Shown: one piece after another, positions 50,105 to 59,505 of the stretch
Layout: the number at the start of each line of letters is the position of its first letter
How positions within the stretch are numbered: the first letter of the stretch is position 1
Source of the DNA: Kutzneria buriramensis
GTDB taxonomy: Bacteria > Actinomycetota > Actinomycetes > Mycobacteriales > Pseudonocardiaceae
Direction of reading: 5' to 3'
Assembly: GCF_003387475.1 (NCBI RefSeq)
Contig: NZ_QUNO01000010.1
Coordinates: forward strand, 371,648-435,647
DNA length: 64,000 nt
Program-made: the position numbers and the translations under genes
Notes under the pieces: generated by a model
Told to the model about the DNA's origin: nothing
Database searches by the model: none
What the model saw: the letters and a program-made list of their open reading frames with translations, nothing else

Positions 50105-51680
50105 CCACAAGGTCCGGCCGGATCAGGTCGGCCGCCCGCTCGGCGATCATCACCACCGGCGCGTTCGTGTTGCCCCGCACGATCTCCGGCATCACGGACG
50201 CGTCGACGACCCGCAGGTGGTCGATCCCCCGCACCCGCAGCCGGGGATCGACCACCGTGCCGTGGTCGGAGCCCATCGCGCAGGTGCCGACGGGGTGGTA
50301 CAGGGTCTGGGTGTGCCGCCGCACGTGTTCGAGCAGCCGCTCCCGGGTGGGGTTGACGGTGTTGAGCAGCAGCGGCGCGGCGAGGTGGGCGGTGAGCGGC
50401 TTGCGGTCGGCGATGTCGAGCACGGTCACCAGACCGGCGATCAGTTCGTCCACATCGGACTGTCGGGCGTAGAACCGGAAGTCGATGTCCGGCTGGTCGG
50501 CCGGATCGGCGGACCGCAGCCGGACACTGCCGCGGGACGCGGGGGCGAGCAGCGTGACCAGCGCGCCGGTGGCGGGGCGGTCGGACCGGCCCCGGCTGTC
50601 GTCCCAGGACGAGGTGGCGATCATCGTCGCCTCGATGGTCGGCTCGGCGCTTCCGTTGGTGGCGAAGAACATCCCCGTCTCGCCGAGGTTGGAGGAAAGC
50701 GGCCCACGGCGCCCCCGCCGCCACTGCGCGCGGGCCTCGTCGGTGGCGATCAGGTGCCGCATGTCGGTGACGCCCTTGGTGGTCCACATCAGCGGCACGG
50801 TCGGATGGTCCTGCAACCCCGAACCGACGTTCGGCGAGTCGACGACCGCCTCGATGCCGTGCCGGGCAAGGTGGTCGGCCGGCCCGATGCCGGACAGCAT
50901 CAGCAGCTGCGGCGACCCGATCGCGCCGGCGCACAGCAGCACCTCGCCGTCGGCCCGAACCGTGTGCTCGACGCCGTCACGCAGGTACCGCACGCCGGTC
51001 GCCGCGCCCCGCTCGATCAGGATCCGCGTGACGGTGGTGTTCGTACGCACGCAGAGGTTCGCGCGATCCGCCACGGGGTGCAGGTAGGCATCGGCAACCG
51101 ACCACCGCCGGCCGTCACGGCAGTTGAGCTGGAACTGACCGGCGCCGAGCTGCGACGGGCCATTGAAGTCGTCGGTGGCCGGCAGACCCCATTCGACGGC
51201 GGAGTCCACCCAGTCCAGGCTCAGTTGGTGCAGGTGGCGCGGGTCCTCCACGCGGAGCGGACCGTCGCCGCCGTGCCACGGCCCGGCCAGCCGGCCGTTG
51301 CTCTCCGACTTCACGAAGTACGGCAGCACATCGTCGAATCCCCAGCCGGCGGCGCCGTACTTGGCACGCCAGCGGTCGTAGTCGAACCGGCTGCCGCGGA
51401 TGTAGACCATGGCGTTGATCGACGAGGAACCGCCGAGCACCCGGCCCCGCGGCACCTGCACGGTCCGGCCGGTGCGGTCCAGCGGCACCGATGTGTAGGC
51501 CCAGTCCAGTTCGCCGCCGCGCAGCTTGCCGCGGGCCGCCGGGATGCGCACCTCGGGGACGTCGTCCGACCCGCCGGCCTCGAGGACCAGGACCCGGCTG
51601 ACACCGTCGGCGGTGAGGCGGTTGGCGAGCACGCAGCCGGCGCTGCCGGCGCCGATGACGATGTAGTCGAACGATTCCAT
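50088..51680 (-). CDS. GMC-family FAD-dependent oxidoreductase (choline-dehydrogenase-like)
   Basis: A 530-residue flavoprotein. Dinucleotide fold FDYIVIGAGSAGCVLANRLT, GMC signature 1 region PRGRVLGGSSSINAMVYIRGS, signature 2 GAIGSPQLLMLSGIGPADHL, and the C-terminal catalytic His in TLYHPVGTCAMG. It oxidises an alcohol; substrate uncertain. ATG 51680 is chosen; an in-frame ATG lies 9 nt upstream. Confidence 0.93.
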   Translation of the reverse strand: MESFDYIVIGAGSAGCVLANRLTADGVSRVLVLEAGGSDDVPEVRIPAARGKLRGGELDWAYTSVPLDRTGRTVQVPRGRVLGGSSSINAMVYIRGSRFDYDRWRAKYGAAGWGFDDVLPYFVKSESNGRLAGPWHGGDGPLRVEDPRHLHQLSLDWVDSAVEWGLPATDDFNGPSQLGAGQFQLNCRDGRRWSVADAYLHPVADRANLCVRTNTTVTRILIERGAATGVRYLRDGVEHTVRADGEVLLCAGAIGSPQLLMLSGIGPADHLARHGIEAVVDSPNVGSGLQDHPTVPLMWTTKGVTDMRHLIATDEARAQWRRGRRGPLSSNLGETGMFFATNGSAEPTIEATMIATSSWDDSRGRSDRPATGALVTLLAPASRGSVRLRSADPADQPDIDFRFYARQSDVDELIAGLVTVLDIADRKPLTAHLAAPLLLNTVNPTRERLLEHVRRHTQTLYHPVGTCAMGSDHGTVVDPRLRVRGIDHLRVVDASVMPEIVRGNTNAPVVMIAERAADLIRPDLVVTSGA

Positions 51681-51916
51681 GCCTGCCATGGTGCCGGGGA
51701 CCGCGGCCGCCCGGCGAGGGGCCCGGCCGATCGGGCAAGACGAGCATCACTCGAAGGCCGGCGCCCGGAAATGGCAACCCCTGACCGGATCGGGATCCGG
51801 ACCGGTTGATACGGGCACGAACAACCGGCGTGATCGGTCGAGCGCCGTTGACCCGAACGGAACGACCGAGCAACCGTCGAGTTCGGCTTCGCAAGCCGAG
51901 ACCCCGAAGGAATCCC

Positions 51917-53164
51917 ATGTCGATTCGAATACTCAAACCACGCTTCCTCTTGTGCGCGGCGGTGGTGGCCAGCACCGCAGCCGGGCTCACGGCCACCTCG
52001 GTAGACGCTGCGCCGGCCGGCACGACCATCGCCGACACCGCGGCCCGCCTCGACCAACAGGCCAAGGTGCAGGCCTACGCGCGGGAACACGGCGCGACCG
52101 CCTCCTCCTTCGCCGCCGACATGCCCGGCGCCAACGTCGAGACCTGGGGCGATGCCCACGGCGCGATCGGCACGTACCTCAGTGCCAAGACCAACTCCTA
52201 CGTCGTCGCACTGTCGAACACGGCGGCGACACCCACGACCACGCCGCCGGACTTCGACGGACAGCCGGTGACCGTCAAGCACAGCGCCAAATCCAAGGCT
52301 GACGTCGACGACACCGAGACGCGGATCATCCAGTTCGCGCAGGGGGCGGGCCATGCCAACGCCTTCACCTTCGACTACGACCCCGACCGTGACGCGGTGC
52401 TGGTCACGACCGACGCCCCGACCGAGCTGAAGTCAGCGCTGGGGCACGCCGCGCCGCAGGCGGTGATCGAGTCCTCGCCGACGCCGCTCAAGCTCCAGTC
52501 GGCCGACCAGTTCGCCGACAAGACCCCGCACTACGGTGGCGCCCGCATCACCACGGCGACGATCGGCAACTGCACCAGCGGCTTCTCCATGGTGAACAAC
52601 GCCGGCGGCCACTCGTCGTACAGCGTGACCGCGGCGCACTGCACCAGGCAGGGCTACAACGTTGCCTCCGGCCAGTACTACTTCGGCACGGTCACGTCCA
52701 TCGCGCCGACGGACCGCTATGACATCGCGAAGATCGAGTGGTGCTGCGCCCAGCAGAACTATGTGGGCCTGATCTACACGTCCCGGTACAACAGCATCCA
52801 GGTCAACGGGGCCAGCGCGCCGACTATCGGCCATCCCGGCCTGAACGGCGCGTGCGTGGCGGGCGGCTTCACCGGCGAGCGGTGCGGCGCGAGCATCATC
52901 TCGACCACCGCCACCGGCTGCGTGCCCGGCTTCGGCTGCATCCCGGCACTGATCAAGTACGGCAAGAACACCAACGAGGCCATGACCCAGGGCGGCGATT
53001 CCGGCGCGCCGCTGTACTACCACGAGGGGCGCACCAACCTCGCCCACGTGGTCGGCATGCACATCGGCGCCGGCGTCAACAACAACGTCTGGGCCGGCTA
53101 CGCCGAGAGCTACGTGGCGGTCGCCCTGCTCACCAACGGCACCATCCGGCGGTTCACCGGCTGA
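51917..53164 (+). CDS. Secreted trypsin-like serine protease with pro-region
   Basis: A 415-residue protein with a signal peptide (residues ~1-32, ending VDA-APA), a pro-domain to about 205 and an S1-type protease domain. Catalytic His241 (TAAHC), Asp269 (RYDIAK) and Ser362 (GGDSGAPL) are visible, with several paired cysteines. Streptogrisin-like layout. GAAGGA precedes the ATG. Probably an extracellular enzyme. Confidence 0.9.
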   Translation: MSIRILKPRFLLCAAVVASTAAGLTATSVDAAPAGTTIADTAARLDQQAKVQAYAREHGATASSFAADMPGANVETWGDAHGAIGTYLSAKTNSYVVALSNTAATPTTTPPDFDGQPVTVKHSAKSKADVDDTETRIIQFAQGAGHANAFTFDYDPDRDAVLVTTDAPTELKSALGHAAPQAVIESSPTPLKLQSADQFADKTPHYGGARITTATIGNCTSGFSMVNNAGGHSSYSVTAAHCTRQGYNVASGQYYFGTVTSIAPTDRYDIAKIEWCCAQQNYVGLIYTSRYNSIQVNGASAPTIGHPGLNGACVAGGFTGERCGASIISTTATGCVPGFGCIPALIKYGKNTNEAMTQGGDSGAPLYYHEGRTNLAHVVGMHIGAGVNNNVWAGYAESYVAVALLTNGTIRRFTG

Positions 53165-53166
53165 CG

Positions 53167-53703
53167 TCAGTCCAGCACCTCGGCGAGGTGCAGGCTGTGG
53201 CCGGAGGGCCAACTCCGGCTGACGCCGCCCACGAACGTCACCTCGACCAGTGCGGACTCGTCCGTGCTGGTCGAGGCCACCTGCGCGACGGGCCCGATCG
53301 AGCCGTGCACGCGGATCCAACTGCCCTCGGCGATGTCGTCGACCTTGGCGGTGCCGATGTCCCGCGCGGCCGACGCGGGCAGCAGGCGGATCGTCAGCAG
53401 CCGCCAGCCGCCATAGCACAGGGTCGGCAGCAGCGCGATCAGGATGCCGACCACGGGCATGGTCGTCACCAGCGCCGCGACGATCAGCGCGGCGACGGGG
53501 AATCCCGCCAGCGCCGCGAGAAAGGCGGAACTCACCGGCCGGGAGCCGAACTGGAGCCAGCCGGTAGTGCGCACCAGGCCGCTCGGCTGGAGTCCGCGCG
53601 GCGGATTCCCGCTCGCCAGCAGCGGCCCGTCGACGGGCTCCTCGTTCTCCCTCTGACGCTTGGCGAACAGCGTGAAGAAGCGGTCGACGTCCTCGTTGGT
53701 CAC
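53167..53703 (-). CDS. Two-helix membrane protein with C-terminal soluble domain
   Basis: A 178-residue protein: a charged N-terminus, two closely spaced membrane segments (~58-100, FPVAALIVAALVTTMPVVGILIALLPTL) and a beta-rich tail. Family not recognised. GTG at 53703 overlaps the upstream gene's stop by 4 bp (GTGA), so the two are coupled. Confidence 0.72.
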   Translation of the reverse strand: MTNEDVDRFFTLFAKRQRENEEPVDGPLLASGNPPRGLQPSGLVRTTGWLQFGSRPVSSAFLAALAGFPVAALIVAALVTTMPVVGILIALLPTLCYGGWRLLTIRLLPASAARDIGTAKVDDIAEGSWIRVHGSIGPVAQVASTSTDESALVEVTFVGGVSRSWPSGHSLHLAEVLD

Positions 53704-54218
53704 GGCCGCCTCCACTTCAGCCTGCCGTTGGACCCGGGCATGCACACGACGGGGATCCCCAGCGTCGTGACGCCGACCGCGCCCTCCGGCGAACACGGCA
53801 TCCCCATCCGCACGCCGTACTGGATGTCGTCGGTCGTCGTCGGCGGGATCGTGGTGATCGGCGGACCGATGGTGATCGGCGGCAGCGGGTGCGTCGTGGT
53901 GACGGCCGTCGTGGTCGGGCTCGACGAAGCGGTGGTCGTCGTGTCCACTGTGGACGTCGTCGTGGTGGTCGTCGCCGTCGTCGTCGACGTGACGGTGGTC
54001 GTGGTCGTCGCGGCGATGGTCGTCAGGGGCGGAATGGGGACCAGCGGCGTCGCCGCGACGCTCTGCTGGCCGCCGGTCGGCATGCCGGCGAAGGCCCCGA
54101 TCAGCAGGGCCAGGCCGAGCACGGCGGCGACGCCGGCGACGGCCAGCCGCTGCACGCGGCTGCTCCGCCACCACCAGCCGCGCACGGGCCCGGGGGCGAA
54201 GGATCCGTCCATGGGCAT
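53700..54218 (-). CDS. Thr-rich membrane-anchored extracellular protein
   Basis: A 172-residue protein with one membrane helix (residues ~28-45), then a long Thr/Ser/Pro low-complexity linker (from ~60 to 125, poly-Thr runs). It ends in a small C-terminal domain with CSPEGAVGVTTLGIPVVCMPG and a conserved NGRLKWRRP tail, a pattern I recall from exported actinobacterial proteins. No function proposed. The start could be ATG 54218 or 54212. Confidence 0.75.
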   Translation of the reverse strand: MPMDGSFAPGPVRGWWWRSSRVQRLAVAGVAAVLGLALLIGAFAGMPTGGQQSVAATPLVPIPPLTTIAATTTTTVTSTTTATTTTTTSTVDTTTTASSSPTTTAVTTTHPLPPITIGPPITTIPPTTTDDIQYGVRMGMPCSPEGAVGVTTLGIPVVCMPGSNGRLKWRRP

Positions 54219-54382
54219 GTCTCCGTGGGGTGATGGCTGCTGACCCTCCGATCATCGCTGCCGACTTTCGGTGCAGTCTGCCGGCCGTTCGGCCGACACC
54301 CATGCTCTGTTCGGGTCAGCGATCGCGGCTGCATTGCCGACAGTTGACGGCCCCCACGCGCGCTCGTACGCTCATGCGCGGA

Positions 54383-54396
54383 TGTAAACGTTTACA
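54383..54396. promoter_or_regulatory. LacI-type operator palindrome
   Basis: TGTAAACGTTTACA is a perfect 14-bp palindrome centred on CG, the form bound by many LacI/GalR regulators. It lies 49 bp before the GTG of the sugar-dehydrogenase gene. Confidence 0.8.
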
Positions 54397-54444
54397 CAAC
54401 CGCCGCCGCGCCGTTGGAACCCCTGCTAGTGGAAGGTGCGGGCT

Positions 54445-56532
54445 GTGGCCAGAAGGAGCCTAGCCAGACTGGCCGCCGGCGTGGTGGCGGCGCTTGCCGT
54501 CATCACCGGAGCGGCGACCGCCACGGCGGCCAGACCGGCGGTGGACACGTTGCTGTCCCAGGGAAAGCCGGTCGTCGCCTCCTCGTCCGGCGGCTGCTGC
54601 CAGCCGGCGAACGCCGTCGACGGCAACACGACGACCCGGTGGGCCAGCGCGGCGAACATCGATCCGTCCTGGATCTACGTCGACCTCGGCGCCACCTACG
54701 CCGTCGACCGGGTGCAGCTGACATGGGACGCCTCGTGCGCCGCCGCATACCGGGTGGAGGTATCCCCCGACACGACCAACTGGACGGCGATCTACACCAC
54801 CGCCGCCGGCAAGGGCGGCGTGGAGAACCTCACCGGGCTGTCCGGCACCGGCCGATACGTCCGGGTCTACGGCACCAAACGCTGCCGGACCGACGCCAGC
54901 AAGGGCTACTCCCTCGACGAGTTCCAGGTCTACGGCAGCGGCGGTGACACGACTCCCCCGACCGCGCCCGGCGCCCCGACGCTGGTCAGCGACACCCCCT
55001 CCAGCGTGACCATCCAGTGGCCCGCAGCCACGGACAACACCGGCGTCGTCGGCTACGACGTCTACCACGACGGGCAGCTGTGCGCGCAGGTCACCGGATT
55101 GAGCGGGACGTGCGGCAACCTGAGCCCCAGCACCAACTACGGCTTCTACGTCAACGCCCGCGACGCCGCCGGCAACGTGTCGCAGCCCAGCCCCACGCTG
55201 GCGGTCACCACGCCGCCGTCCGACGACCACACCCCGCCGACCGCGCCGACCGACGTGCACACCACCGCCGTCACCAGCACCAGCATCGCGCTGGCCTGGA
55301 CGGCGTCCACCGACAACGTCGGCGTCACCGGCTACACCGTCTCCAACGTGGTGAACGGCTCCCCCGTGGTGATCGGCTCGTCCAGCGGCGCGACGCCCAG
55401 CGCGCAGCTGAACGCGTTGTCCCCCAACACCACCTACCACCTCCAGGTCACGGCCTCCGACGCGAACAAGAACGTCAGCGACCCCTCGCCCGTGCTGGAC
55501 GTGACCACCAGCGGCGGTTCCTGCACACAGCCGGTCTGCACCGTCACCCAGGTCGGCGCGAGCGACGACGTGGTGTGGGGCCTGGTCACGCTGCCGGACG
55601 GCACGATCCTGTTCAACGAGCGCGACGTGCACGACATCGTGCACCTCGACCCCAGGACCGGCGCCAAGAAGGTGATCGGCACCGTGCCGAACGTGCAGAG
55701 CACCGACGGCGAGGGCGGCCTGACCGGACTGGAGATCAACCCGGTCAGCTTCTCGTCCGACCACTGGCTCTACATCATGCACACCTCGCCGAGCGACAAC
55801 CGGATCGTGCGCATCAAGTACGACCCGGCCGCCGACAGCCTCCAGACCGGCACCGAGCAGATCCTGCTGACCGGCATCGCCCGCAACAAGTTCCACAACG
55901 GCGGCCGGCTGCGGTTCAGCCCCGACGGCAAGTTCCTCTACGCCGGCACCGGTGACGCCCAGAACGGCGCCAACGCGCAGAACACCAGCAGCCTCAACGG
56001 AAAGGTGCTGCGGATCAACCCCGACGGCACCATTCCCGCGGACAATCCCTTCCACAACGCGGTGTGGAGCTACGGGCACCGCAACGTGCAGGGGCTGGCG
56101 TTCGACTCGCAGGGACGCCTGTGGGAGCAGGAGTTCGGCAACAACGTGATGGACGAGACGAACCTCATCGTCAGGGGCGGCAACTACGGCTGGCCGTCCT
56201 GCGAGGGCACGTCCGGCACCTGCGGCACGGCGGGGTTCATCGCGCCCAAGCACACCTATCCGGTGGCGCAGGGCTCGTGCAGCGGGATCACGATCGTGCG
56301 TGACGTGCTGTACGTGGCCTGCGAGCGCGGCACCCGGCTCTACCGCGAGGTGATCAGCGGCAGCAGCCTGACCAACGTGCAGGTGTTCTTCGACGGCACC
56401 TACGGCCGGCTGCGCACCGTCGAACCGGCGCCGGACGGCGGGATCTGGCTCACCACGTCCAACAACGGCGACAAGGACAGCACGCCGCACAACAGCAACG
56501 ACCAGATCTTCCACGTGTCACTGGGATCCTGA
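54445..56532 (+). CDS. Secreted discoidin-FN3-FN3-PQQ-type sugar dehydrogenase
   Basis: 695 residues: signal peptide (~1-29), F5/8-type-C carbohydrate-binding domain (~32-165), two fibronectin III domains (~172-262, ~270-358) and a six-bladed sugar-dehydrogenase domain (~365-690) with HNGGRLRFSPDGKFLYAGTGD, YGHRNVQGLAFD and DETNLIVRGGNYGWP. The enzyme class oxidises aldoses with PQQ, and the binding domains suggest polysaccharide targeting. GTG 54445 is preferred because GGAAGG lies 8 nt upstream; GTG 54436 is possible. Confidence 0.9.
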   Translation: MARRSLARLAAGVVAALAVITGAATATAARPAVDTLLSQGKPVVASSSGGCCQPANAVDGNTTTRWASAANIDPSWIYVDLGATYAVDRVQLTWDASCAAAYRVEVSPDTTNWTAIYTTAAGKGGVENLTGLSGTGRYVRVYGTKRCRTDASKGYSLDEFQVYGSGGDTTPPTAPGAPTLVSDTPSSVTIQWPAATDNTGVVGYDVYHDGQLCAQVTGLSGTCGNLSPSTNYGFYVNARDAAGNVSQPSPTLAVTTPPSDDHTPPTAPTDVHTTAVTSTSIALAWTASTDNVGVTGYTVSNVVNGSPVVIGSSSGATPSAQLNALSPNTTYHLQVTASDANKNVSDPSPVLDVTTSGGSCTQPVCTVTQVGASDDVVWGLVTLPDGTILFNERDVHDIVHLDPRTGAKKVIGTVPNVQSTDGEGGLTGLEINPVSFSSDHWLYIMHTSPSDNRIVRIKYDPAADSLQTGTEQILLTGIARNKFHNGGRLRFSPDGKFLYAGTGDAQNGANAQNTSSLNGKVLRINPDGTIPADNPFHNAVWSYGHRNVQGLAFDSQGRLWEQEFGNNVMDETNLIVRGGNYGWPSCEGTSGTCGTAGFIAPKHTYPVAQGSCSGITIVRDVLYVACERGTRLYREVISGSSLTNVQVFFDGTYGRLRTVEPAPDGGIWLTTSNNGDKDSTPHNSNDQIFHVSLGS

Positions 56533-56554
56533 GTCGGCGCCGTGGCCCCGGCCG

Positions 56555-57199
56555 TCAGATGACCTGGGCCACGGCCTCGCTGAGGCTGTCCACGATGTGC
56601 ATGCCGACGAAGTGGTCGCGGGCGTGCAGGGCGTCACGACCGGCGTGGTAGAGCCGGAACTGCGTCCCGCACTCCCGCGCCGCGTTCGCGTCGTCGACGC
56701 TGTCGCCGATCAGGAGCACGGTGGACGGTTCGAGGCCGAGTTTCCCGAGCTGGTTTCGCAGATGCGGAGCCTTGCGGCCGGGCTCGCCGTCGCGCAGGCC
56801 GTCGACCTGGGTGAAGTAGTCCGCTATGCCGGCCTTGGCCACCAACGGCTTCAGCTCGTCGTGCGGATACATGGACAGCAGCGACTGCGTCCGCCCGCTG
56901 CCATGCCATTTCCGCAAGCAGTCCTCGGCATCATGCGTAAGTGGAATGGTGTCGCGTCTTGCCAGGTAGGCGGCGCGGAAGTGTTCGGCGAGGCCGGCTT
57001 GCTCGTCGTCGGACAGCTGTCGGCCGGCGAGCCGGTCGTAGAAGGCCGGGATCGGCTGCTGGTGCCGCTCCTGGTAGAGCTCCCTCGTCACGGCTGGCAG
57101 GCCCGCGGTGCGGAATGCCTCGATGGTGGACTCGATCAGGGCGCCGCCGTCGCCGAACAGCGTGCCGTTCCAGTCCCACACGATGTGCTCGATGCTCAC
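56555..57199 (-). CDS. HAD-family hydrolase
   Basis: A 214-residue protein with HAD motif I DWNGTLF (D at ~9), the alpha-helical cap, motif II region LLSMYP, motif III Lys in GRKAPHL and motif IV LLIGDSVDDANAA. Phosphoglycolate-phosphatase-like. The GTG start is preceded by GGGAGGG. Substrate unknown. Confidence 0.9.
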   Translation of the reverse strand: MSIEHIVWDWNGTLFGDGGALIESTIEAFRTAGLPAVTRELYQERHQQPIPAFYDRLAGRQLSDDEQAGLAEHFRAAYLARRDTIPLTHDAEDCLRKWHGSGRTQSLLSMYPHDELKPLVAKAGIADYFTQVDGLRDGEPGRKAPHLRNQLGKLGLEPSTVLLIGDSVDDANAARECGTQFRLYHAGRDALHARDHFVGMHIVDSLSEAVAQVI

Positions 57200-57232
57200 G
57201 TTCCCTCCCCGCGGGCAGTATATTCGCGTCAC

Positions 57233-58288
57233 GTGCTCACTCGTCGCCTGACCGCTGTGTTGGCCGCCACCTGCGCCGTCACGTCGTCGAACATCTACCT
57301 GATCCAGCCCGTGCTCGGGCAGGTCGCCGCCGACCTGCGGATCGGTGACGGGGAAGCCGGCATCGTGCCCACCGCGACCCAGCTCGGCTACGCCGCCGGC
57401 ATCCTGCTGCTGGTGCCGCTCGGCGACATCCGCGACCGCCGGCCGCTGATCCTGACCATGATGGCCGCCACGACGTCGGCGCTGGTGGCCGCCGCACTCG
57501 CGCCATCCGTCGGCTGGCTGGCCGCTGCCGGGTTCTTGATCGGGCTGCTGACGCCCATTCCGCAGGTGGTGCTGCCCCTCGGGGTGGCATTGGCCGGGGG
57601 CGAGCGCAGCGGGCGCGTGGTCGGGATTCTCCAGGGCGGGCTGCTGGTGGGGCTGCTCGCTTCGCGTGCCTATGCCGGTGCGATCGGGCAGGTGCTCGGG
57701 TGGCGGGCGGTGTACTGGTGCTCGGTGGCGATGATGGTTGTCGTCGGTCTGGTGCTCGTTCGCGCTTTGCCTTCCGTGCCGGCGGTGGCGGCGGTTCGGC
57801 ATTCGGCGGTGCTTCGGTCGTTGCCCGGCCTGCTGGGTGGGCGAATGGTGCTTGGCGTGTGTTTGGCCGGGGTGATCGTCGGCGTTGCCTTCGGCGCGTT
57901 CTGGAACACGTTGTCGTTCGTGCTGCTGCGCGATTTCGGGTTGGGGCCGGCGGTGGTCGGGTTGTTCGGGTTGGTTGCCGCCGCCAGTGCTCTGACGTCG
58001 CCGTTGGCCGGACGGGTCGCGGATCGGTTCGGGGCGCGGGTCGGGCAGTTCGCGTTGGTGGGATTGGTGGTTCTGGCCTGGGTGGCACTGGGTTTCGGGG
58101 AGGGATGGGTCGGCTGGTTCGTGGTCGGGACCGTGCTGCTGGACGTCGGCGTGTGGGGGAATCAGGTCGTGAACCAGGCCATGCTGTTCGGGTTGGAGCC
58201 GGGGTATCACAACCGCTTGAACACCGTGTACTTCTTCACGCGGTTCCTGGGGATCGCTGCGGGATCGGCGTTCGGGGCGCAGTTGTGA
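57233..58288 (+). CDS. MFS transporter, truncated by an in-frame TGA
   Basis: A 351-residue MFS protein with 11 recognisable helices, stopping at TGA 58286-58288. The same frame continues past the TGA for 37 codons (AAWGWGGVAALGIGASLVGLP...) to a stop at 58400-58402. That continuation supplies the twelfth helix, as if a TGG Trp codon had become TGA. GTG 57233 follows TATATT (57219-57224) by 8 bp, so the transcript may be leaderless. It is divergent from the HAD gene. Confidence 0.75.
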   Translation: MLTRRLTAVLAATCAVTSSNIYLIQPVLGQVAADLRIGDGEAGIVPTATQLGYAAGILLLVPLGDIRDRRPLILTMMAATTSALVAAALAPSVGWLAAAGFLIGLLTPIPQVVLPLGVALAGGERSGRVVGILQGGLLVGLLASRAYAGAIGQVLGWRAVYWCSVAMMVVVGLVLVRALPSVPAVAAVRHSAVLRSLPGLLGGRMVLGVCLAGVIVGVAFGAFWNTLSFVLLRDFGLGPAVVGLFGLVAAASALTSPLAGRVADRFGARVGQFALVGLVVLAWVALGFGEGWVGWFVVGTVLLDVGVWGNQVVNQAMLFGLEPGYHNRLNTVYFFTRFLGIAAGSAFGAQL

Positions 58289-58394
58289 GCGGCGTGGGGA
58301 TGGGGCGGCGTTGCGGCGCTGGGGATTGGCGCTTCGCTGGTGGGGCTGCCGGCGGCGGTGCTGGCGGCAACCCGGCAACCGCAGCCCGGGGTGA

Positions 58395-59354
58395 TCAGCT
58401 GAGGCGGGAGACGCGGGCCAGACGGTCCTGCCACCACCTGAGCCGGTCGCCGGTCATGGCGTGACGGTCGAGCAGCTCGGGGTCCGGGGTTGGCGGCTTG
58501 GTGGGCACGGGCAGGAAGCCGTCCACCACACGGAAGGAGTCGCGGACGACGTCGCCGGTGAGCAGGGACAGGGTGCCCAGGCCACAGGCGAAGTCGAGCT
58601 CGGGCAGGGCCCCGGCGAGGGCGAGCTGGGCAGCGAGGCCGACGCTGGTCTCCAGGGCGGACGACACCACGACCGGGAGGCCGGCGGCTTCGGCGACGCG
58701 CATGGCGCGGCGGACGCCGCCGAGGGGGGTGCACTTGATGACGGCGATGTCGGCGGCGCCGGCCACGGCGACCTTGAGGGGGTCGTCGGCGCGGCGAATG
58801 GACTCGTCGGCGGCGATGCGGACGTCCACGCGGCGGCGGACGGCGGCGAGTTCGTCGATGGTCCGGCACGGCTGCTCGACGTACTCCAGACCGGCGGCGG
58901 CGCGGTTCAGCTGACGGATGTGGGTGACGGCGGTGTCGACATCCCACACGGCGTTGGCGTCGATGCGGATCGCGCCCGCGGGGCCCAGGGCGTCGCGGAC
59001 GGCCTCCAGGCGGGCGATGTCCTCGGCGAGGGAGTCGGGATGGTCGGCGACCTTCACCTTGGCGGTGCCGCAGCCGGACTTCGCGACGATCTCGTGCGCC
59101 CGGCCGGGGTCCACGACGGGCACGGTGCAGTTGATGGGAATCCGATCCCGAACCGGAGCCGGCCAGCCGTCAGTGCACTGCTCGACGGCGGTCGCCAGCC
59201 ACGGGGCCGACACGGCGTCGTCGTAGTCGTCGAACGGGCAGAACTCGCCCCAGCCGTTCGGGCCATGCACCAGCGCGCCCTCCCGCACGGTGATGCCGCG
59301 GAACCGGGTCGTCAGGGGAATCGCGTAGAACCGCACGTCGTCGAAGACCGGCAC
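58395..59354 (-). CDS. menC: o-Succinylbenzoate synthase
   Basis: A 319-residue enolase-superfamily enzyme of menaquinone biosynthesis. Catalytic Lys pair AKVKVAD, metal ligands D (RIDANAVW), E (YVEQPC) and D (AADES), and the second Lys in VIKCTPLGG. GTG 59354 is chosen to match the family N-terminus (MPVFDDVRFYAIPL); the frame is open upstream to 59456. Its stop lies inside the extended MFS frame. Confidence 0.9.
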   Translation of the reverse strand: MPVFDDVRFYAIPLTTRFRGITVREGALVHGPNGWGEFCPFDDYDDAVSAPWLATAVEQCTDGWPAPVRDRIPINCTVPVVDPGRAHEIVAKSGCGTAKVKVADHPDSLAEDIARLEAVRDALGPAGAIRIDANAVWDVDTAVTHIRQLNRAAAGLEYVEQPCRTIDELAAVRRRVDVRIAADESIRRADDPLKVAVAGAADIAVIKCTPLGGVRRAMRVAEAAGLPVVVSSALETSVGLAAQLALAGALPELDFACGLGTLSLLTGDVVRDSFRVVDGFLPVPTKPPTPDPELLDRHAMTGDRLRWWQDRLARVSRLS

Positions 59355-59505
59355 GGGATCCAACCCTAGCCCAGCCGCGGACAGTCCTGTTCGGACGATC
59401 GAGGCGGGAATCGAACGTGCGAGCGGATTCGGCGGCGGCATATGGACGAACGACAAGGCGGTGGCACACCGCTGTTCGAAATCGAGCTGGCCCTATGATC
59501 ACGTC

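Noticed and set aside
53917..54003. GTC/GTG-rich repeat resembling a minisatellite or CRISPR
   Set aside because: It is the poly-Thr coding region of the minus-strand protein; no regular spacers.
58286..58288. Selenocysteine codon in the MFS gene
   Set aside because: There is no SECIS-like context or selenoprotein family match; a nonsense change of Trp is simpler.
56555..58378. Long minus-strand frame continuing through the HAD gene and the MFS gene region
   Set aside because: Only 56555-57199 shows HAD motifs. The rest is antisense to an MFS gene with clear helices.
59357..59505. SOS box upstream of lexA
   Set aside because: Only isolated half-sites (GTTCGA) are present; no full 14-16 bp palindrome was found by eye.
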